The notes: generated by a model from the sequence alone, not told the origin. A stretch of DNA of 64,000 bases from Bacteroides congonensis (GCF_900130125.1 NZ_FQXY01000009.1:783760-847759), one strand, 5' to 3'; shown: positions 39,490 to 48,227, counted from the stretch's first letter. Numbers and translations are program-made.

Positions 39490-39948
39490 TCATTTCGGAT
39501 GCTTTTCGAGGTATTCACACCAGATTCTTGCCGCTTCTTCCACCATTTTCGCGCAAGGGCGCTTGCTATAATATTGAGCAGTACGCTCTTCCGGAACGGT
39601 GGAAACCGGTTCTTTTTTCTTTAATCCCAACAATTCGCCGCAAATCAGCGAACCGTTGCGTTTCTTGAACTCAGCCGCCAGTTCCTGCACTACCGCATAG
39701 TTGGCAGCCTTGCCTTCCCGGTCGGTTGCTTCCGTCGCCCCTGTCTCCAAGCCTGCAACGAGAAACATTCCGCAGGCCGCCCCGCAAGTCTCGCGCATCC
39801 GGCCTATCCCGCCACCGAAGGACGCACCCATGCGCAAAGCCTGTTCCTGTGTGAATCCGTACATATCCGCAAAGGCAGCCACTACCGACTGCGAACAATT
39901 ATATCCGCTCTTAAAAAGCTCCACCGCTTTTTCTATTCTGTCTTCCAT
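39490..39948 (-). CDS. C_GCAxxG_C_C family protein, probable redox/metal protein
   Basis: 152 residues with the family's conserved cysteines: YNCSQSV near residue 17, the CGAACGMF core (the C-GCAxxG motif) near residue 57, LICGELL near 101 and RPCAKMV near 130. A glycine-rich stretch (GASFGGGIGRM) precedes the core. The family is annotated only by this motif; a redox or iron-sulfur function is assumed from the cysteines. There is no signal peptide. It stands alone between the winged-helix gene and a divergent small gene that starts 93 bp away. Confidence 0.85.
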   Translation of the reverse strand: MEDRIEKAVELFKSGYNCSQSVVAAFADMYGFTQEQALRMGASFGGGIGRMRETCGAACGMFLVAGLETGATEATDREGKAANYAVVQELAAEFKKRNGSLICGELLGLKKKEPVSTVPEERTAQYYSKRPCAKMVEEAARIWCEYLEKHPK

Positions 39949-39990
39949 ACTATTTATCGCTTTTTATTTTCATGCAAAAATATAAAAAAG

Positions 39991-39998
39991 TATCTTTG
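39991..39998 (+). promoter_or_regulatory. -7 box for the small repeat protein
   Basis: TATCTTTG fits TAnnTTTG and lies 43 bp before the ATG at 40041. It falls inside an upstream in-frame extension and so supports the shorter start. Confidence 0.55.
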
Positions 39999-40040
39999 TT
40001 AGCGGAAATTACACCAAGATTAAAATCTAAATTTGAAAAT

Positions 40041-40307
40041 ATGGGCAAATCAATATCATATAAGGAATCGACGGCCATAGCCATCCAGGCTATGATGAGT
40101 TCCGCACGTAAAGACGAATACGCTGATAGGAGAAGAAAAATCAATTTTCCCCAAAACAGAAAAAAGCGTGAGGTCACACTCAAGGATATACGCGAGTGGA
40201 ACAAAAGAAGGACATATAAAGAAGATACAGGAATCACTGTGGACGCAATGATGGAGTCAGCCATCAAAGATCCTTATGTGGATTTAAATCCGCCATCCAA
40301 ATACTAA
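40041..40307 (+). CDS. Small basic protein with an internal duplication, unknown function
   Basis: 88 residues from the ATG at 40041. The frame is open back to 39972, but the -7 box lies in between. The protein contains two copies of a motif: YKESTAIAIQAMMSSARKD near the start and YKEDTGITVDAMMESAIKD near the end. They are separated by a basic linker (RRRKINFPQNRKKREV). The duplication argues that this frame is the coding one rather than the overlapping antisense frame. It is probably cytoplasmic and helical. No family is recognised; nucleic-acid binding is possible from its charge. Confidence 0.65.
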   Translation: MGKSISYKESTAIAIQAMMSSARKDEYADRRRKINFPQNRKKREVTLKDIREWNKRRTYKEDTGITVDAMMESAIKDPYVDLNPPSKY

Positions 40308-40318
40308 AGGATAAAACA

Positions 40319-40359
40319 AGGTGTCTGCCTCCGCGAATTTCACGCCTGAGGAGACACCT
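40319..40359. terminator. Bidirectional terminator between convergent genes
   Basis: AGGTGTCTgCCTC (40319-40331) pairs with GAGGAGACACCT (40348-40359) with one bulged base. It lies between the stops at 40307 (+) and 40386 (-). Confidence 0.85.
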
Positions 40360-40385
40360 GTAAGTCAAATATTGCCAATTTCAGC

Positions 40386-41156
40386 TCAACGTTCGATTTC
40401 CAGCACCATCGGACAGTGATCGGAATGCACAGCATCATTCAGAATCCGTGCACTCTTCAGCAAAGGACGTACCGGTTCGCTCGTCATGCAGTAATCTATC
40501 CGCCAACCCTTATTCTTGGCACGCGAATTAAAGCGGTAGCTCCACCACGTATATTCCTGCTTTTCGGGATAAAGCAACCGGAAAGAATCAATAAATCCCG
40601 CAGAAAGGAAACGGGTCATCCATTCCCGTTCTTCAGGAAGGAAACCACTGTTCTTCGCGTTCCTCACAGGATCGTGAATATCAATCGGTTCATGGCAAAT
40701 ATTATAATCCCCGCAAAGAATCAGGTTCGGACGGGTTTTCCGCAACTCCGTCACATAGTTCTGAAAGTCTTCCAGCCACACCATCTTAAATGCCTGGCGT
40801 TCATCCCCGCTCGTTCCCGAAGGATGATACACGCTGACTACCGACAAATCTCCGAAGTCGGCACGGATAAAACGGCCTTCATTATCATAGGCTTCCATCC
40901 CCATCCCATATTCCACATGATCCGGTTCCTGCTTGGTAAGTATCGCCACTCCGCTATACCCTTTCTTCTGTGCCGAATACAAATAAGACTTGTACCCCAG
41001 TGCTTCAAACACCTCTGCCGGATATTGATCCGGTTGTAGTTTTGTCTCTTGCAGACAAAGAACATCGGGATTCTCCTGCGCCAGCCATTCCGCGAAACCC
41101 TTGGAAACAGCAGCACGTAGCCCGTTCACGTTATAAGTAATAATCTTCATTGTCAC
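40386..41156 (-). CDS. xth: Exodeoxyribonuclease III
   Basis: 256 residues; an ATG two codons inside (41150) gives the more typical MKIITYNVNGLRAA start. It is a member of the AP endonuclease/exonuclease/phosphatase fold, with the metal-binding Glu in LCLQETKL, CGDYNICHEPIDI and the terminal NDAVHSDHCPMVLEI motif containing the catalytic Asp-His. It cleaves DNA at abasic sites and degrades 3' ends during base excision repair. It is followed 23 bp upstream on the same strand by the mntH stop, so the two genes may share a transcript. Confidence 0.95.
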   Translation of the reverse strand: MTMKIITYNVNGLRAAVSKGFAEWLAQENPDVLCLQETKLQPDQYPAEVFEALGYKSYLYSAQKKGYSGVAILTKQEPDHVEYGMGMEAYDNEGRFIRADFGDLSVVSVYHPSGTSGDERQAFKMVWLEDFQNYVTELRKTRPNLILCGDYNICHEPIDIHDPVRNAKNSGFLPEEREWMTRFLSAGFIDSFRLLYPEKQEYTWWSYRFNSRAKNKGWRIDYCMTSEPVRPLLKSARILNDAVHSDHCPMVLEIER

Positions 41157-41179
41157 ATATTTATTAATTCATGTTCATT

Positions 41180-42442
41180 TTATGAGAATAACAGCATGAT
41201 ATTCAGTACCGACACGATGATGGCAATGGTGTACAGCACAAAGGTGCTCCAACGGCTGTTCACATAATCCCCCATCACCTTCCGCGAAGAAGTCAGCCCC
41301 ACCTGCAAGAACACCGTGAAGGGCAACTGGATACTAAGTATCATCTGCGATATAATCAACCCCTTGAAAGGATCTCCGATAAAGAAAATCAGCAGCAAGG
41401 CAATCCCCAAAGACAGAAGAACACCGACTTGCGAGTGGCTGTCCTTGATGTGATACGATTCGCCGAAAATACCCGCGAAGATAGAACCTGCCGCCATCCC
41501 GCTTGTGATAGTCGACGAAATTCCCGCCATCAACAGTGCCAACGCGAATACAATAGCGGCATTGCTTCCCAATAACGGTTCGAGCAGCGATTTCGCCTGC
41601 TGCAATTCTTCCACCTGGATACCGCTCTTGAAGAACGTAGCGGCAGCCAACAGAATCATCGCACTGTTAATCGCCCAACCGACAATCATCGAAAACAGCG
41701 TATCGAACAACTCATATTTCAGCACCTTCTTGATGGACGCATCGTCTTTCTTATTATACTCGTGGCTCTGTATCACTTCCGAATGAAGGAACAGGTTATG
41801 CGGCATCACCACCGCACCCAATACACTCATAATAATCAGCATACTTCCTTTCGGAAAAGACGGAGTCACCCATCCCGCTGCCGCAGCCGGCCAGTCTATC
41901 TCCACCAGAAACAACTCATAAATAAACGAAAGCCCGATCACGGAAACGAACGCAATGATGGAACGTTCTATCTTCTTATAAGAATTGGTGAAAAGCATGA
42001 TAGAGACAAAAAGCGTTGTCAATACAGCCCCCCATATGATGGGAATATCCAACAGCATTTCCAAAGCAATGGCACCACCCAGAATCTCCGCCAGCGAAGT
42101 AGAGATGGAAGCCAGCACCGCCGTACCCAATATCGGACGGGATACCCATTTGGGTGTATATTTAGTGGCCGCTTCCGAAAGGCAAAGCCCAGTGACAATC
42201 CCCAGGTGGGCAACGTTGTGTTGAAGCACAATCAACATGATAGTGGACAAGGTTACTACCCAAAGCAGCGAATATCCGAATTCGGAACCGGCAGCGAAAT
42301 TAGACGCCCAGTTTCCCGGATCAATAAATCCTACCGTCACCAAAAGCCCCGGCCCGATATATCTGAACACATCCAGCCCGCCCAAATAACGTTTATGATC
42401 TTTGCGTTTTAAGTCTTGAAAAATATTCTTCATTTCTTGCAT
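41180..42442 (-). CDS. mntH: Nramp-family Mn2+/Fe2+ transporter
   Basis: 420 residues with 11 predicted transmembrane helices. The Nramp signatures are present: DPGNWASNFAAGSEFGY in helix 1, whose Asp and Asn bind metal, and VVMPHNLFLHSEVIQSH in helix 6, with the MPH motif. It imports divalent metal, typically manganese, with protons across the inner membrane. A start at 42433 (the third in-frame ATG codon region, MKNIFQDL) is also possible. A -7 box (TATATTTG, minus strand) lies at 42460-42467. I see no obvious Mn riboswitch or MntR box in the upstream gap. The xth gene follows 23 bp downstream. Confidence 0.95.
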   Translation of the reverse strand: MQEMKNIFQDLKRKDHKRYLGGLDVFRYIGPGLLVTVGFIDPGNWASNFAAGSEFGYSLLWVVTLSTIMLIVLQHNVAHLGIVTGLCLSEAATKYTPKWVSRPILGTAVLASISTSLAEILGGAIALEMLLDIPIIWGAVLTTLFVSIMLFTNSYKKIERSIIAFVSVIGLSFIYELFLVEIDWPAAAAGWVTPSFPKGSMLIIMSVLGAVVMPHNLFLHSEVIQSHEYNKKDDASIKKVLKYELFDTLFSMIVGWAINSAMILLAAATFFKSGIQVEELQQAKSLLEPLLGSNAAIVFALALLMAGISSTITSGMAAGSIFAGIFGESYHIKDSHSQVGVLLSLGIALLLIFFIGDPFKGLIISQMILSIQLPFTVFLQVGLTSSRKVMGDYVNSRWSTFVLYTIAIIVSVLNIMLLFS

Positions 42443-42459
42443 AATAGTTTATCCAGTAC

Positions 42460-42467
42460 AAATATAC
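42460..42467 (-). promoter_or_regulatory. -7 box for mntH
   Basis: Minus-strand TATATTTG fits TAnnTTTG, 18 bp upstream of the ATG at 42442. Confidence 0.5.
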
Positions 42468-42529
42468 TTATAAATAACGACTGGAGTTCGATTTTGGTTC
42501 AAAATACCGACAAATAAGTAAATAAGATT

Positions 42530-42600
42530 CAGGCACGGATTTCACGGATTTCACGGTTCTAAATCAATCAAAACCGTGTTATCCGTGTAATCCGTGCCTG
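42530..42600. repeat. 71-bp imperfect inverted repeat of ACGGATT/AATCCGT units
   Basis: The left arm at 42530-42558 and the right arm near 42571-42600 match at about 26 of 29 positions, beginning with CAGGCACGGATT and ending with AATCCGTGCCTG. Each arm carries short CACGGAT repeats. It lies upstream of mntH and downstream of the TSCPD gene, with no coding potential. It resembles dispersed intergenic repeats of Bacteroides. Confidence 0.85.
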
Positions 42601-42611
42601 AATAAAAATCA

Positions 42612-42638
42612 AAAGGGAGTTTTTTGCCACTCCCTTCT
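42612..42638 (-). terminator. Terminator after the TSCPD gene
   Basis: AAGGGAGT/ACTCCCTT stem with a short loop. On the minus strand it is followed by TTTTGATTTTT. It sits about 33 bp past the stop at 42671. Confidence 0.8.
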
Positions 42639-42670
42639 GATATAACTATAAAAAAAGGAAACGTTGTCCG

Positions 42671-42916
42671 TTAATATCCCATCTCATGCAATGCACGACA
42701 TAATTGGTCGGGACAAGACGTCGGTCTGCCACCGCAACGTACACCCTCAAGCTTGGTAATCACCTCTTCCACTTTCATGCCTTTTACCAGGCGCGAAATA
42801 CCTTGCAGGTTTCCATTGCATCCGCCCCAAAAGGCCACTTCCTTCACCACTCCATCTTCCACATTCAGTTCGATGTTCGTGCTGCAAGTGCCTTTGGTTT
42901 TATAAACATACTCCAT
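42671..42916 (-). CDS. TSCPD-domain protein (TIGR03905 type)
   Basis: 81 residues, all in one small domain with conserved cysteines: TKGTCSTNIELN at the start, GGCNGNLQGI in the middle and GRPTSCPDQLCRAL at the end. The last supplies the TSCPD name. The same domain is found at the C-terminus of some B12-dependent ribonucleotide reductases and as stand-alone proteins of unknown function. A metal- or substrate-binding role is likely but unproven. It lies 6 bp after yebC on the same strand and shares its transcript. Confidence 0.9.
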   Translation of the reverse strand: MEYVYKTKGTCSTNIELNVEDGVVKEVAFWGGCNGNLQGISRLVKGMKVEEVITKLEGVRCGGRPTSCPDQLCRALHEMGY

Positions 42917-42922
42917 ACCGGC

Positions 42923-43660
42923 TTATTCTTCGCTTTCTTCAGGTTTCATGTTTGTATAAACAGTCTGCACGTCGTCAAATTCTTCCAGACGTTCAATCAT
43001 CTTATCCAGAGTTTCGCGTTGTTCGGAAGTCACATCCTTCATATCGTTCGGGATATAAGTGAAGTCTCCACCGACATCTTCGAAACCACATTCTTCCAAG
43101 TGCTTCTGAATAGCCGCATAACTCTTGGGATCACCGTAGATAGTGATTGTACCTTCTTCTTCATCCTCGTCATATTCATCTTCCACATCATAGTCAATCA
43201 GGTCGAGAATCAGCTCTTCCATATCCAATCCGTCTTTCTTCTTGAAAGTGAACATACACTTGTGGTCGAAAAGGAATGCCAGAGAACCCATTGTACCCAG
43301 GTTACCGCCGAACTTGTTGAATACCGAACGGACGTCAGCCACCGTACGGGTAGTATTGTCTGTCAACGTATCCACAAAGACAGCAATTCCATGCGGGCCG
43401 TATCCTTCGTAAGTCATGCTCTTGTAGTCGCTCTGGTCTTTACCCATCGCGTTCTTGATAGCACGTTCGATATTATCCTTCGGCATATTCTCACGCTTAC
43501 AAGTAGCGATTACCGAACGCAGCGTCGGGTTATTTTCAGGCTCCGGGCCGCCCGCCTTCACAGCGATAGCGATTTGCTTACCCAGTCTTGTAAATGTTTT
43601 AGCCATGTGGCCCCATCTTTTCAGTTTGGCGGCCTTTCTATATTCAAATGCTCTTCCCAT
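42923..43660 (-). CDS. yebC: YebC/PmpR/TACO1-family protein
   Basis: 245 residues. The family start is MGRAFEYRKAAKLKRWGHMAK, followed by the conserved KAGGPEPENNPTLRSVI and NMPKDNIERAIKNA motifs and an acidic insertion (DVEDEYDEDEEEG) near residue 160. Members were described as transcription regulators, and some are now known to help ribosomes through difficult sequences. Which role applies here cannot be read. It lies 40 bp downstream of pheT on the same strand and 6 bp upstream of the TSCPD gene. Confidence 0.93.
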   Translation of the reverse strand: MGRAFEYRKAAKLKRWGHMAKTFTRLGKQIAIAVKAGGPEPENNPTLRSVIATCKRENMPKDNIERAIKNAMGKDQSDYKSMTYEGYGPHGIAVFVDTLTDNTTRTVADVRSVFNKFGGNLGTMGSLAFLFDHKCMFTFKKKDGLDMEELILDLIDYDVEDEYDEDEEEGTITIYGDPKSYAAIQKHLEECGFEDVGGDFTYIPNDMKDVTSEQRETLDKMIERLEEFDDVQTVYTNMKPEESEE

Positions 43661-43700
43661 TGGTTTATATTTTTATAATAACAATTCTAAGTTTATCTGA

Positions 43701-46163
43701 TTATCTTAGTTTGGCGCCCAGTTTATCTTCCAGGTTCTTCACCAGTTTCGACATGATCTTGTCAATCATCTTGTCGTTCAATGTCTGGTTCTCATCCTGA
43801 AGCAAGAAGCTCACTGCATAAGATTTCTTGCCTGCTTCCAGATTCTTGCCTTCGTACACATCAAAAAGTTCCACTTCTTTCAGCAACTTCTTCTCCGTAT
43901 CGTAAGCAATCTTCTCGATTTCGGCAAACTGTACATTCTTGTCAAGCAACAAAGCCAGGTCACGCTTCACAGCCGGGAACTTGGAAATTTCCTTGTAGCT
44001 GATCTTCACCGAACGGATAGCCTTCATAAGCTCTTTCCAGTTCAAGTCGGCGAAATAAACTTCATTATCGATATCGAATGCCTTCAGCAATTTCCTGGTC
44101 ACTACACCGAAAGACGCAAGACGCTTGCCCCCCCTCGTGTTCACAGAAAGCGCAGCAGCAAAAACATCATCGGTCAGATTACCTACAACCAGATTATGCA
44201 GATCCAGTCCCAGACGTTTCAATATATTCTCCACATAAGCCTTCAATTCATAAACAGAACTGTTCTCGTCTACATGCGCCCACGAGTTGGAAACCTTCTT
44301 GCCGGTCACCCACAAGCCCAGATGATAATCTTCCGAGTAAGGAGCCAATACCTTTTCCTCATTCTTCTTGTCTCCGTCGAAATAATAGCAGTTACCGAAT
44401 TCGAAGAATTTCAAGTCGGCATTCTTACGGTTCGCGTTGTGAGCGATGCTTTCCAGTCCACCGAACAACAAAGTCTGACGCATAGCGTTCAAATCCGCGC
44501 TCAACGGGTTCAGCAGCATCACCAGGCGGTTTGACGGATACGTCTCCAAACCATCATAGTAAGCGGCACGGGTCAATGAGTTGTTCAGTATTTCATTGAA
44601 TCCGCAGCCCACCAACTGTTCTGCCACCAGATTCTGTAATTTATTGGATTTATCATGTTCCCCCTTTGTTGTCAGACTGGATTTCAGAGTAGACGGAATC
44701 TCCACATTATTATATCCGTAGATGCGGAGAATATCCTCAATCACGTCACAATCGCGCTGCACATCTACCCGGTAAGGCGGAACAGCCAATGTCAGACCTT
44801 CAGCCGTTTCATTGGTGATTTTCATTTCCAGACTGGTCACAATGCTCTTGATTGTCTCTACCGGAATCACCTTGCCTATCAATGAATTGACTTTGTCATA
44901 AGCCAAGTCTACGATGAAATCCTGCGCGGGAGTAGTATATATATCCTTAATATCAGAAGAAATCGTACCGCCGGCCAGTTCTTTCACCATCATGGCAGCC
45001 AGTTTCAGGCAATAAATCACGCCGTTCGGATCGATACCACGCTCGAAACGGAAAGAAGCATCCGTGTTCAGACCATGACGTCGTGCAGTCTTACGCACCC
45101 ATGTAGGATGGAAGTAAGCACTTTCGATGAATACATCCGTCGTAGCTTCCGTAGAACCGGAGTCCAGTCCGCCGAATACACCGGCAATACACATGCCTTC
45201 CTCCTTATTGCAGATCATCAGGTCGCGTTCGTTCAGTTTGCGTTCCACTTCATCCAGTGTGACGAACGTAGTTCCTTCGGGCATTGTCTTTACAATCACC
45301 TCATTGCCTTTTATCTTGGCGGCATCGAAGCAGTGCAAAGGCTGACCGAAAGCATGAACGATATAATTGGTAATATCCACTACATTATTAATAGGACGCA
45401 CACCGATCAGTCGCAGTTTGTTCTGCAACCATTCCGGGCTTTCCTTCACTGTCACCCCTTTCACGGTAACTCCGGCATAGTGCGGACAAGCCTCGCTGTT
45501 TTCAACCTTCACTTCAATATTCAAGTCGTGGTTTTCCACTTTGAAGTCATCCACTGACGGGCGTTGCAAAGTGGCCTGCTTGCCGTTCTGAATCAGATAG
45601 GCATACAAGTCACGGGCTACCCCATAGTGTGAGCAGGCATCCGCGCGATTGGGCGTGATGTCCACTTCAAGCACATAGTCGCTCTTGATATTATAATAAT
45701 CCTTGGCGAGCGTACCCGGAACAGCAGTTTCCGGCAATACAATGATGCCCGCATGATCCGTACCGAGACCTATTTCGTCTTCAGCGCAAATCATACCGGT
45801 AGATTCCACACCACGGATTTTTGATTTCTTGATGGTAAAACATTCGTCACCGTCATAGAGTTTTGTTCCCAAAGTAGCTACCACCACTTTTTGTCCGGCA
45901 GCCACATTCGGAGCACCACAAACGATCTGCACCGGATCGCCTTCTCCCAGATTGACAGTAGTAATATGCAAATGGTCGGAATTCGGGTGTTCCACGCAAG
46001 TCAGCACTTCGCCGATCACAAGACCTTCCAAACCACCTTTAATGGTTTGCACTTCTTCCACACCACCTGTTTCCAAGCCGATAGAAGTCAACGCAGCCGC
46101 CGTTTCTTCGGGCGTCAAATCGAAGTTGACATACTCTTTCAGCCAGTTGTAAGAGATATTCAT
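43701..46163 (-). CDS. pheT: Phenylalanyl-tRNA synthetase beta subunit
   Basis: 820 residues, full length for the family. The order is an EMAP-like tRNA-binding domain (residues 40-150, HPNSDHLHITTVNLG), the B3/B4 editing domain (to about 400), the B5 domain (to about 490), a catalytic-like core with RFERGIDPNGV upstream and NPLSADLNAMRQTLLFG near 545, and a C-terminal ferredoxin-fold anticodon-binding domain ending with NLEDKLGAKLR. With PheS, which is not in this window, it charges tRNA-Phe and removes mischarged Tyr. A -7 box lies at 46199-46206. Confidence 0.97.
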   Translation of the reverse strand: MNISYNWLKEYVNFDLTPEETAAALTSIGLETGGVEEVQTIKGGLEGLVIGEVLTCVEHPNSDHLHITTVNLGEGDPVQIVCGAPNVAAGQKVVVATLGTKLYDGDECFTIKKSKIRGVESTGMICAEDEIGLGTDHAGIIVLPETAVPGTLAKDYYNIKSDYVLEVDITPNRADACSHYGVARDLYAYLIQNGKQATLQRPSVDDFKVENHDLNIEVKVENSEACPHYAGVTVKGVTVKESPEWLQNKLRLIGVRPINNVVDITNYIVHAFGQPLHCFDAAKIKGNEVIVKTMPEGTTFVTLDEVERKLNERDLMICNKEEGMCIAGVFGGLDSGSTEATTDVFIESAYFHPTWVRKTARRHGLNTDASFRFERGIDPNGVIYCLKLAAMMVKELAGGTISSDIKDIYTTPAQDFIVDLAYDKVNSLIGKVIPVETIKSIVTSLEMKITNETAEGLTLAVPPYRVDVQRDCDVIEDILRIYGYNNVEIPSTLKSSLTTKGEHDKSNKLQNLVAEQLVGCGFNEILNNSLTRAAYYDGLETYPSNRLVMLLNPLSADLNAMRQTLLFGGLESIAHNANRKNADLKFFEFGNCYYFDGDKKNEEKVLAPYSEDYHLGLWVTGKKVSNSWAHVDENSSVYELKAYVENILKRLGLDLHNLVVGNLTDDVFAAALSVNTRGGKRLASFGVVTRKLLKAFDIDNEVYFADLNWKELMKAIRSVKISYKEISKFPAVKRDLALLLDKNVQFAEIEKIAYDTEKKLLKEVELFDVYEGKNLEAGKKSYAVSFLLQDENQTLNDKMIDKIMSKLVKNLEDKLGAKLR

Positions 46164-46198
46164 ATCATTATTTTTTTATTGTTTCTCAAAAAGATTCG

Positions 46199-46206
46199 CA
46201 AAGTTA
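46199..46206 (-). promoter_or_regulatory. -7 box for pheT
   Basis: Minus-strand TAACTTTG fits TAnnTTTG, 36 bp upstream of the pheT ATG. Confidence 0.55.
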
Positions 46207-46252
46207 ATAAGATTTTTCGGTTGACCGAAAAGGTTCTTAAAAAAGTTGAGAG

Positions 46253-46421
46253 TTATTTCACCACAGAGGACGCAGAGGACACAGAGGATAGCGGGAAGAT
46301 GATAAACAAGTGTAAATCCGTAATAAGTAAATGTATATAATTAATTTGTGAACTAATTAAACATGAGTACTTAGTAAAAAGAAAGAACTCTGTGTCCTCT
46401 GCGTCCTCTGTGGTGAAATAA
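46253..46421. repeat. Perfect 34-bp inverted repeat with 101-bp spacer
   Basis: The arms at 46253-46286 and 46388-46421 are perfect reverse complements. Each contains three 9-bp units of the type CACAGAGGA/CGCAGAGGA (46262-46288 on the left). The spacer is AT-rich and non-coding. The element sits between the dnaB stop and the pheT promoter and looks like a dispersed Bacteroides intergenic repeat or miniature element. No target-site duplication is evident. Confidence 0.9.
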
Positions 46422-46428
46422 TGAACAA

Positions 46429-47997
46429 CTAGAATGGCAACGGCCCGTCCCCTCCTATCGGCGCGGCAAACGGATTCTCCGCCTGCGGAGCAAAGTCAGG
46501 CGCCGGCGGCGGTGGAACGGAACCCGCTCCTCCTGTATTCATTTTAGAACCCAGCATGGCACCGGCAGGCTCGCCCGGCATCGGGATAACCATGTCGTCT
46601 TCCGGATTCGAGAACCGGGTAAACTCACCCTTAAACCGGAGCAACACCTCGCCTACCGCACCATTACGGTGCTTGGCTATCACAATCTCCGCCATACCGC
46701 GCAAGTCATTTCCCCTGTCATCCTGGAAGATCTTATAATATTCCGGACGGTGGATAAAGCACACCATATCGGCATCCTGCTCGATGGCTCCCGATTCACG
46801 AAGGTCACTCAACTGCGGACGCTTACCGTCGATACCTTCACGGCTTTCCACACCACGATTCAACTGCGACAGCGCGATAATCGGAATATTCAACTCCTTC
46901 GCCAATCCCTTCAACGAACGCGAAATGGTACTCACCTCTTCCTGACGGCTTCCGAATGCCATACCGCTCGCATTCATCAACTGAAGGTAGTCAATAATAA
47001 TAATTCTCACCCCATGCTCACGCACCAGACGGCGTGCTTTCGTACGAAGCTCGAAAACCGACAAGGACGGGGTATCATCCACGTAAAGCGGCGCGTCCAG
47101 CAAGTCCTTCAGCTTGTAATCCAATTGCTGCCACTCGTAATTCGCCAACTGTCCGCTCTTGATTTTCTCACTCGGAATCTCGCAGACATTCGTAATCAAA
47201 CGGTTCACCAACTGGACATTACTCATTTCAAGAGAGAACAACGCCACCGGATTCCGATAATCAACAGCTATATTCTTCGCCATAGAAAGCACGAAAGCTG
47301 TCTTACCCATGGCAGGACGGGCAGCAATAATAATAAGGTCGGAATTCTGCCAGCCGGAAGTCATCTTGTCCAGTTTCGTAAAACCACTTTCAAGACCGCT
47401 CAAACCGTCGGTTCGTGCCGCAGCCTTCTGAATCAGCTTATAAGCTTCGTCAATCACCGGATTGATCTGCGTATAGTCTTTCTTCATGTTCTGCTGCGAA
47501 ATCTCGAAAAGCTTGCCTTCCGCTTCCTGCATCAGGTCATCCACATCCAGTGTCTCATCAAAAGCCTTGCTCTGGATATTGCTCGTAAACGTAATCAACT
47601 CACGTGCCAGCGACTTCTGCGCAATGATACGCGCATGGTATTCAATATGTGCCGAAGAAGCGACCTTACTACTCAACTGAGTAATATAAAACGGCCCCCC
47701 GACCTCATCCAAATCTCCCCGTTTACTAAGCTGTTCCTTTACCGTCAGAATATCCACCGGTTTCTGGTTGACGGCAAGGTCGGTAATAGCTGCATAAATC
47801 AACTGGTGACGGTGCTCATAAAAAGATTCGGGACGGAGAATCTCGCTCACTAGCGAGTAGGCATCCTTCTCAATCATCAAAGCTCCCAACACAGCTTCTT
47901 CCAGCTCAGGCGCCTGAGGCTGGATACGACCATAATCATTTACCGGTTGCACTTTAGTAGACTTTGTATTGCGGGTATTTTTTCTCTGTTCGGCCAT
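46429..47997 (-). CDS. dnaB: Replicative DNA helicase DnaB
   Basis: 522 residues. The N-terminal DnaB helical domain (about 30-130; QAPELEEAVLGALMIE, RPESFYEHRHQ) is followed by the RecA-like helicase domain with Walker A ARPAMGKTAFVLSMAKN, Walker B IIIIDYLQLMN, and the SRSLKGLAKEL and LSDLRESGAIEQDAD motifs. A proline/glycine-rich tail of about 45 residues (SVPPPPAPDFAPQ) ends the protein. It unwinds DNA at the replication fork as a hexamer. It is monocistronic. The chromosomal gene is intact and is not part of the prophage. Confidence 0.97.
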   Translation of the reverse strand: MAEQRKNTRNTKSTKVQPVNDYGRIQPQAPELEEAVLGALMIEKDAYSLVSEILRPESFYEHRHQLIYAAITDLAVNQKPVDILTVKEQLSKRGDLDEVGGPFYITQLSSKVASSAHIEYHARIIAQKSLARELITFTSNIQSKAFDETLDVDDLMQEAEGKLFEISQQNMKKDYTQINPVIDEAYKLIQKAAARTDGLSGLESGFTKLDKMTSGWQNSDLIIIAARPAMGKTAFVLSMAKNIAVDYRNPVALFSLEMSNVQLVNRLITNVCEIPSEKIKSGQLANYEWQQLDYKLKDLLDAPLYVDDTPSLSVFELRTKARRLVREHGVRIIIIDYLQLMNASGMAFGSRQEEVSTISRSLKGLAKELNIPIIALSQLNRGVESREGIDGKRPQLSDLRESGAIEQDADMVCFIHRPEYYKIFQDDRGNDLRGMAEIVIAKHRNGAVGEVLLRFKGEFTRFSNPEDDMVIPMPGEPAGAMLGSKMNTGGAGSVPPPPAPDFAPQAENPFAAPIGGDGPLPF

Positions 47998-48084
47998 GAA
48001 GATATTTACTATTTTTCAATTTACTATTTACTATTTTGCGACCGGACAGACTCCTTTATAACAGAGTTCTTCCAGTCGGGACGA

Positions 48085-48092
48085 CAAAGATA
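48085..48092 (-). promoter_or_regulatory. -7 box for dnaB
   Basis: Minus-strand TATCTTTG fits TAnnTTTG, 88 bp upstream of the dnaB ATG. Confidence 0.5.
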
Positions 48093-48136
48093 GAATATAA
48101 TCACGAAGAATGAATAAGGAAAAATGAAGATTTTAC

Positions 48137-48144
48137 TAACTTTG
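48137..48144 (+). promoter_or_regulatory. -7 box for ispE
   Basis: TAACTTTG fits TAnnTTTG, 83 bp upstream of the ispE ATG. With the dnaB box it makes a divergent promoter pair. Confidence 0.5.
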
Positions 48145-48227
48145 CTCCCGATTCACATTATCCAACTATGATTAATGGTAATGTGGAGCACTGTAAACAC
48201 TAAATTGTAAATCGTAAAAAAGTACAT

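Noticed and set aside
39950..40267. 105-codon minus-strand ORF over the small repeat protein
   Set aside because: The + strand frame has an internal protein duplication and a -7 box; the minus frame has neither.
42443..42530. Manganese riboswitch upstream of mntH
   Set aside because: The leader between the -7 box and ATG is under 20 bases, too short for a riboswitch, and the inverted repeat lies upstream of the promoter.
46253..46421. CRISPR-like reading of the CACAGAGGA units
   Set aside because: The units are 9 bp and contiguous, with inverted copies and no spacers of regular length, so this is not a CRISPR array. No array was seen elsewhere in the window.
46669..47853. 394-codon + strand ORF opposite dnaB
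   Set aside because: It is an antisense shadow of a well-conserved gene and lacks its own promoter or domain.
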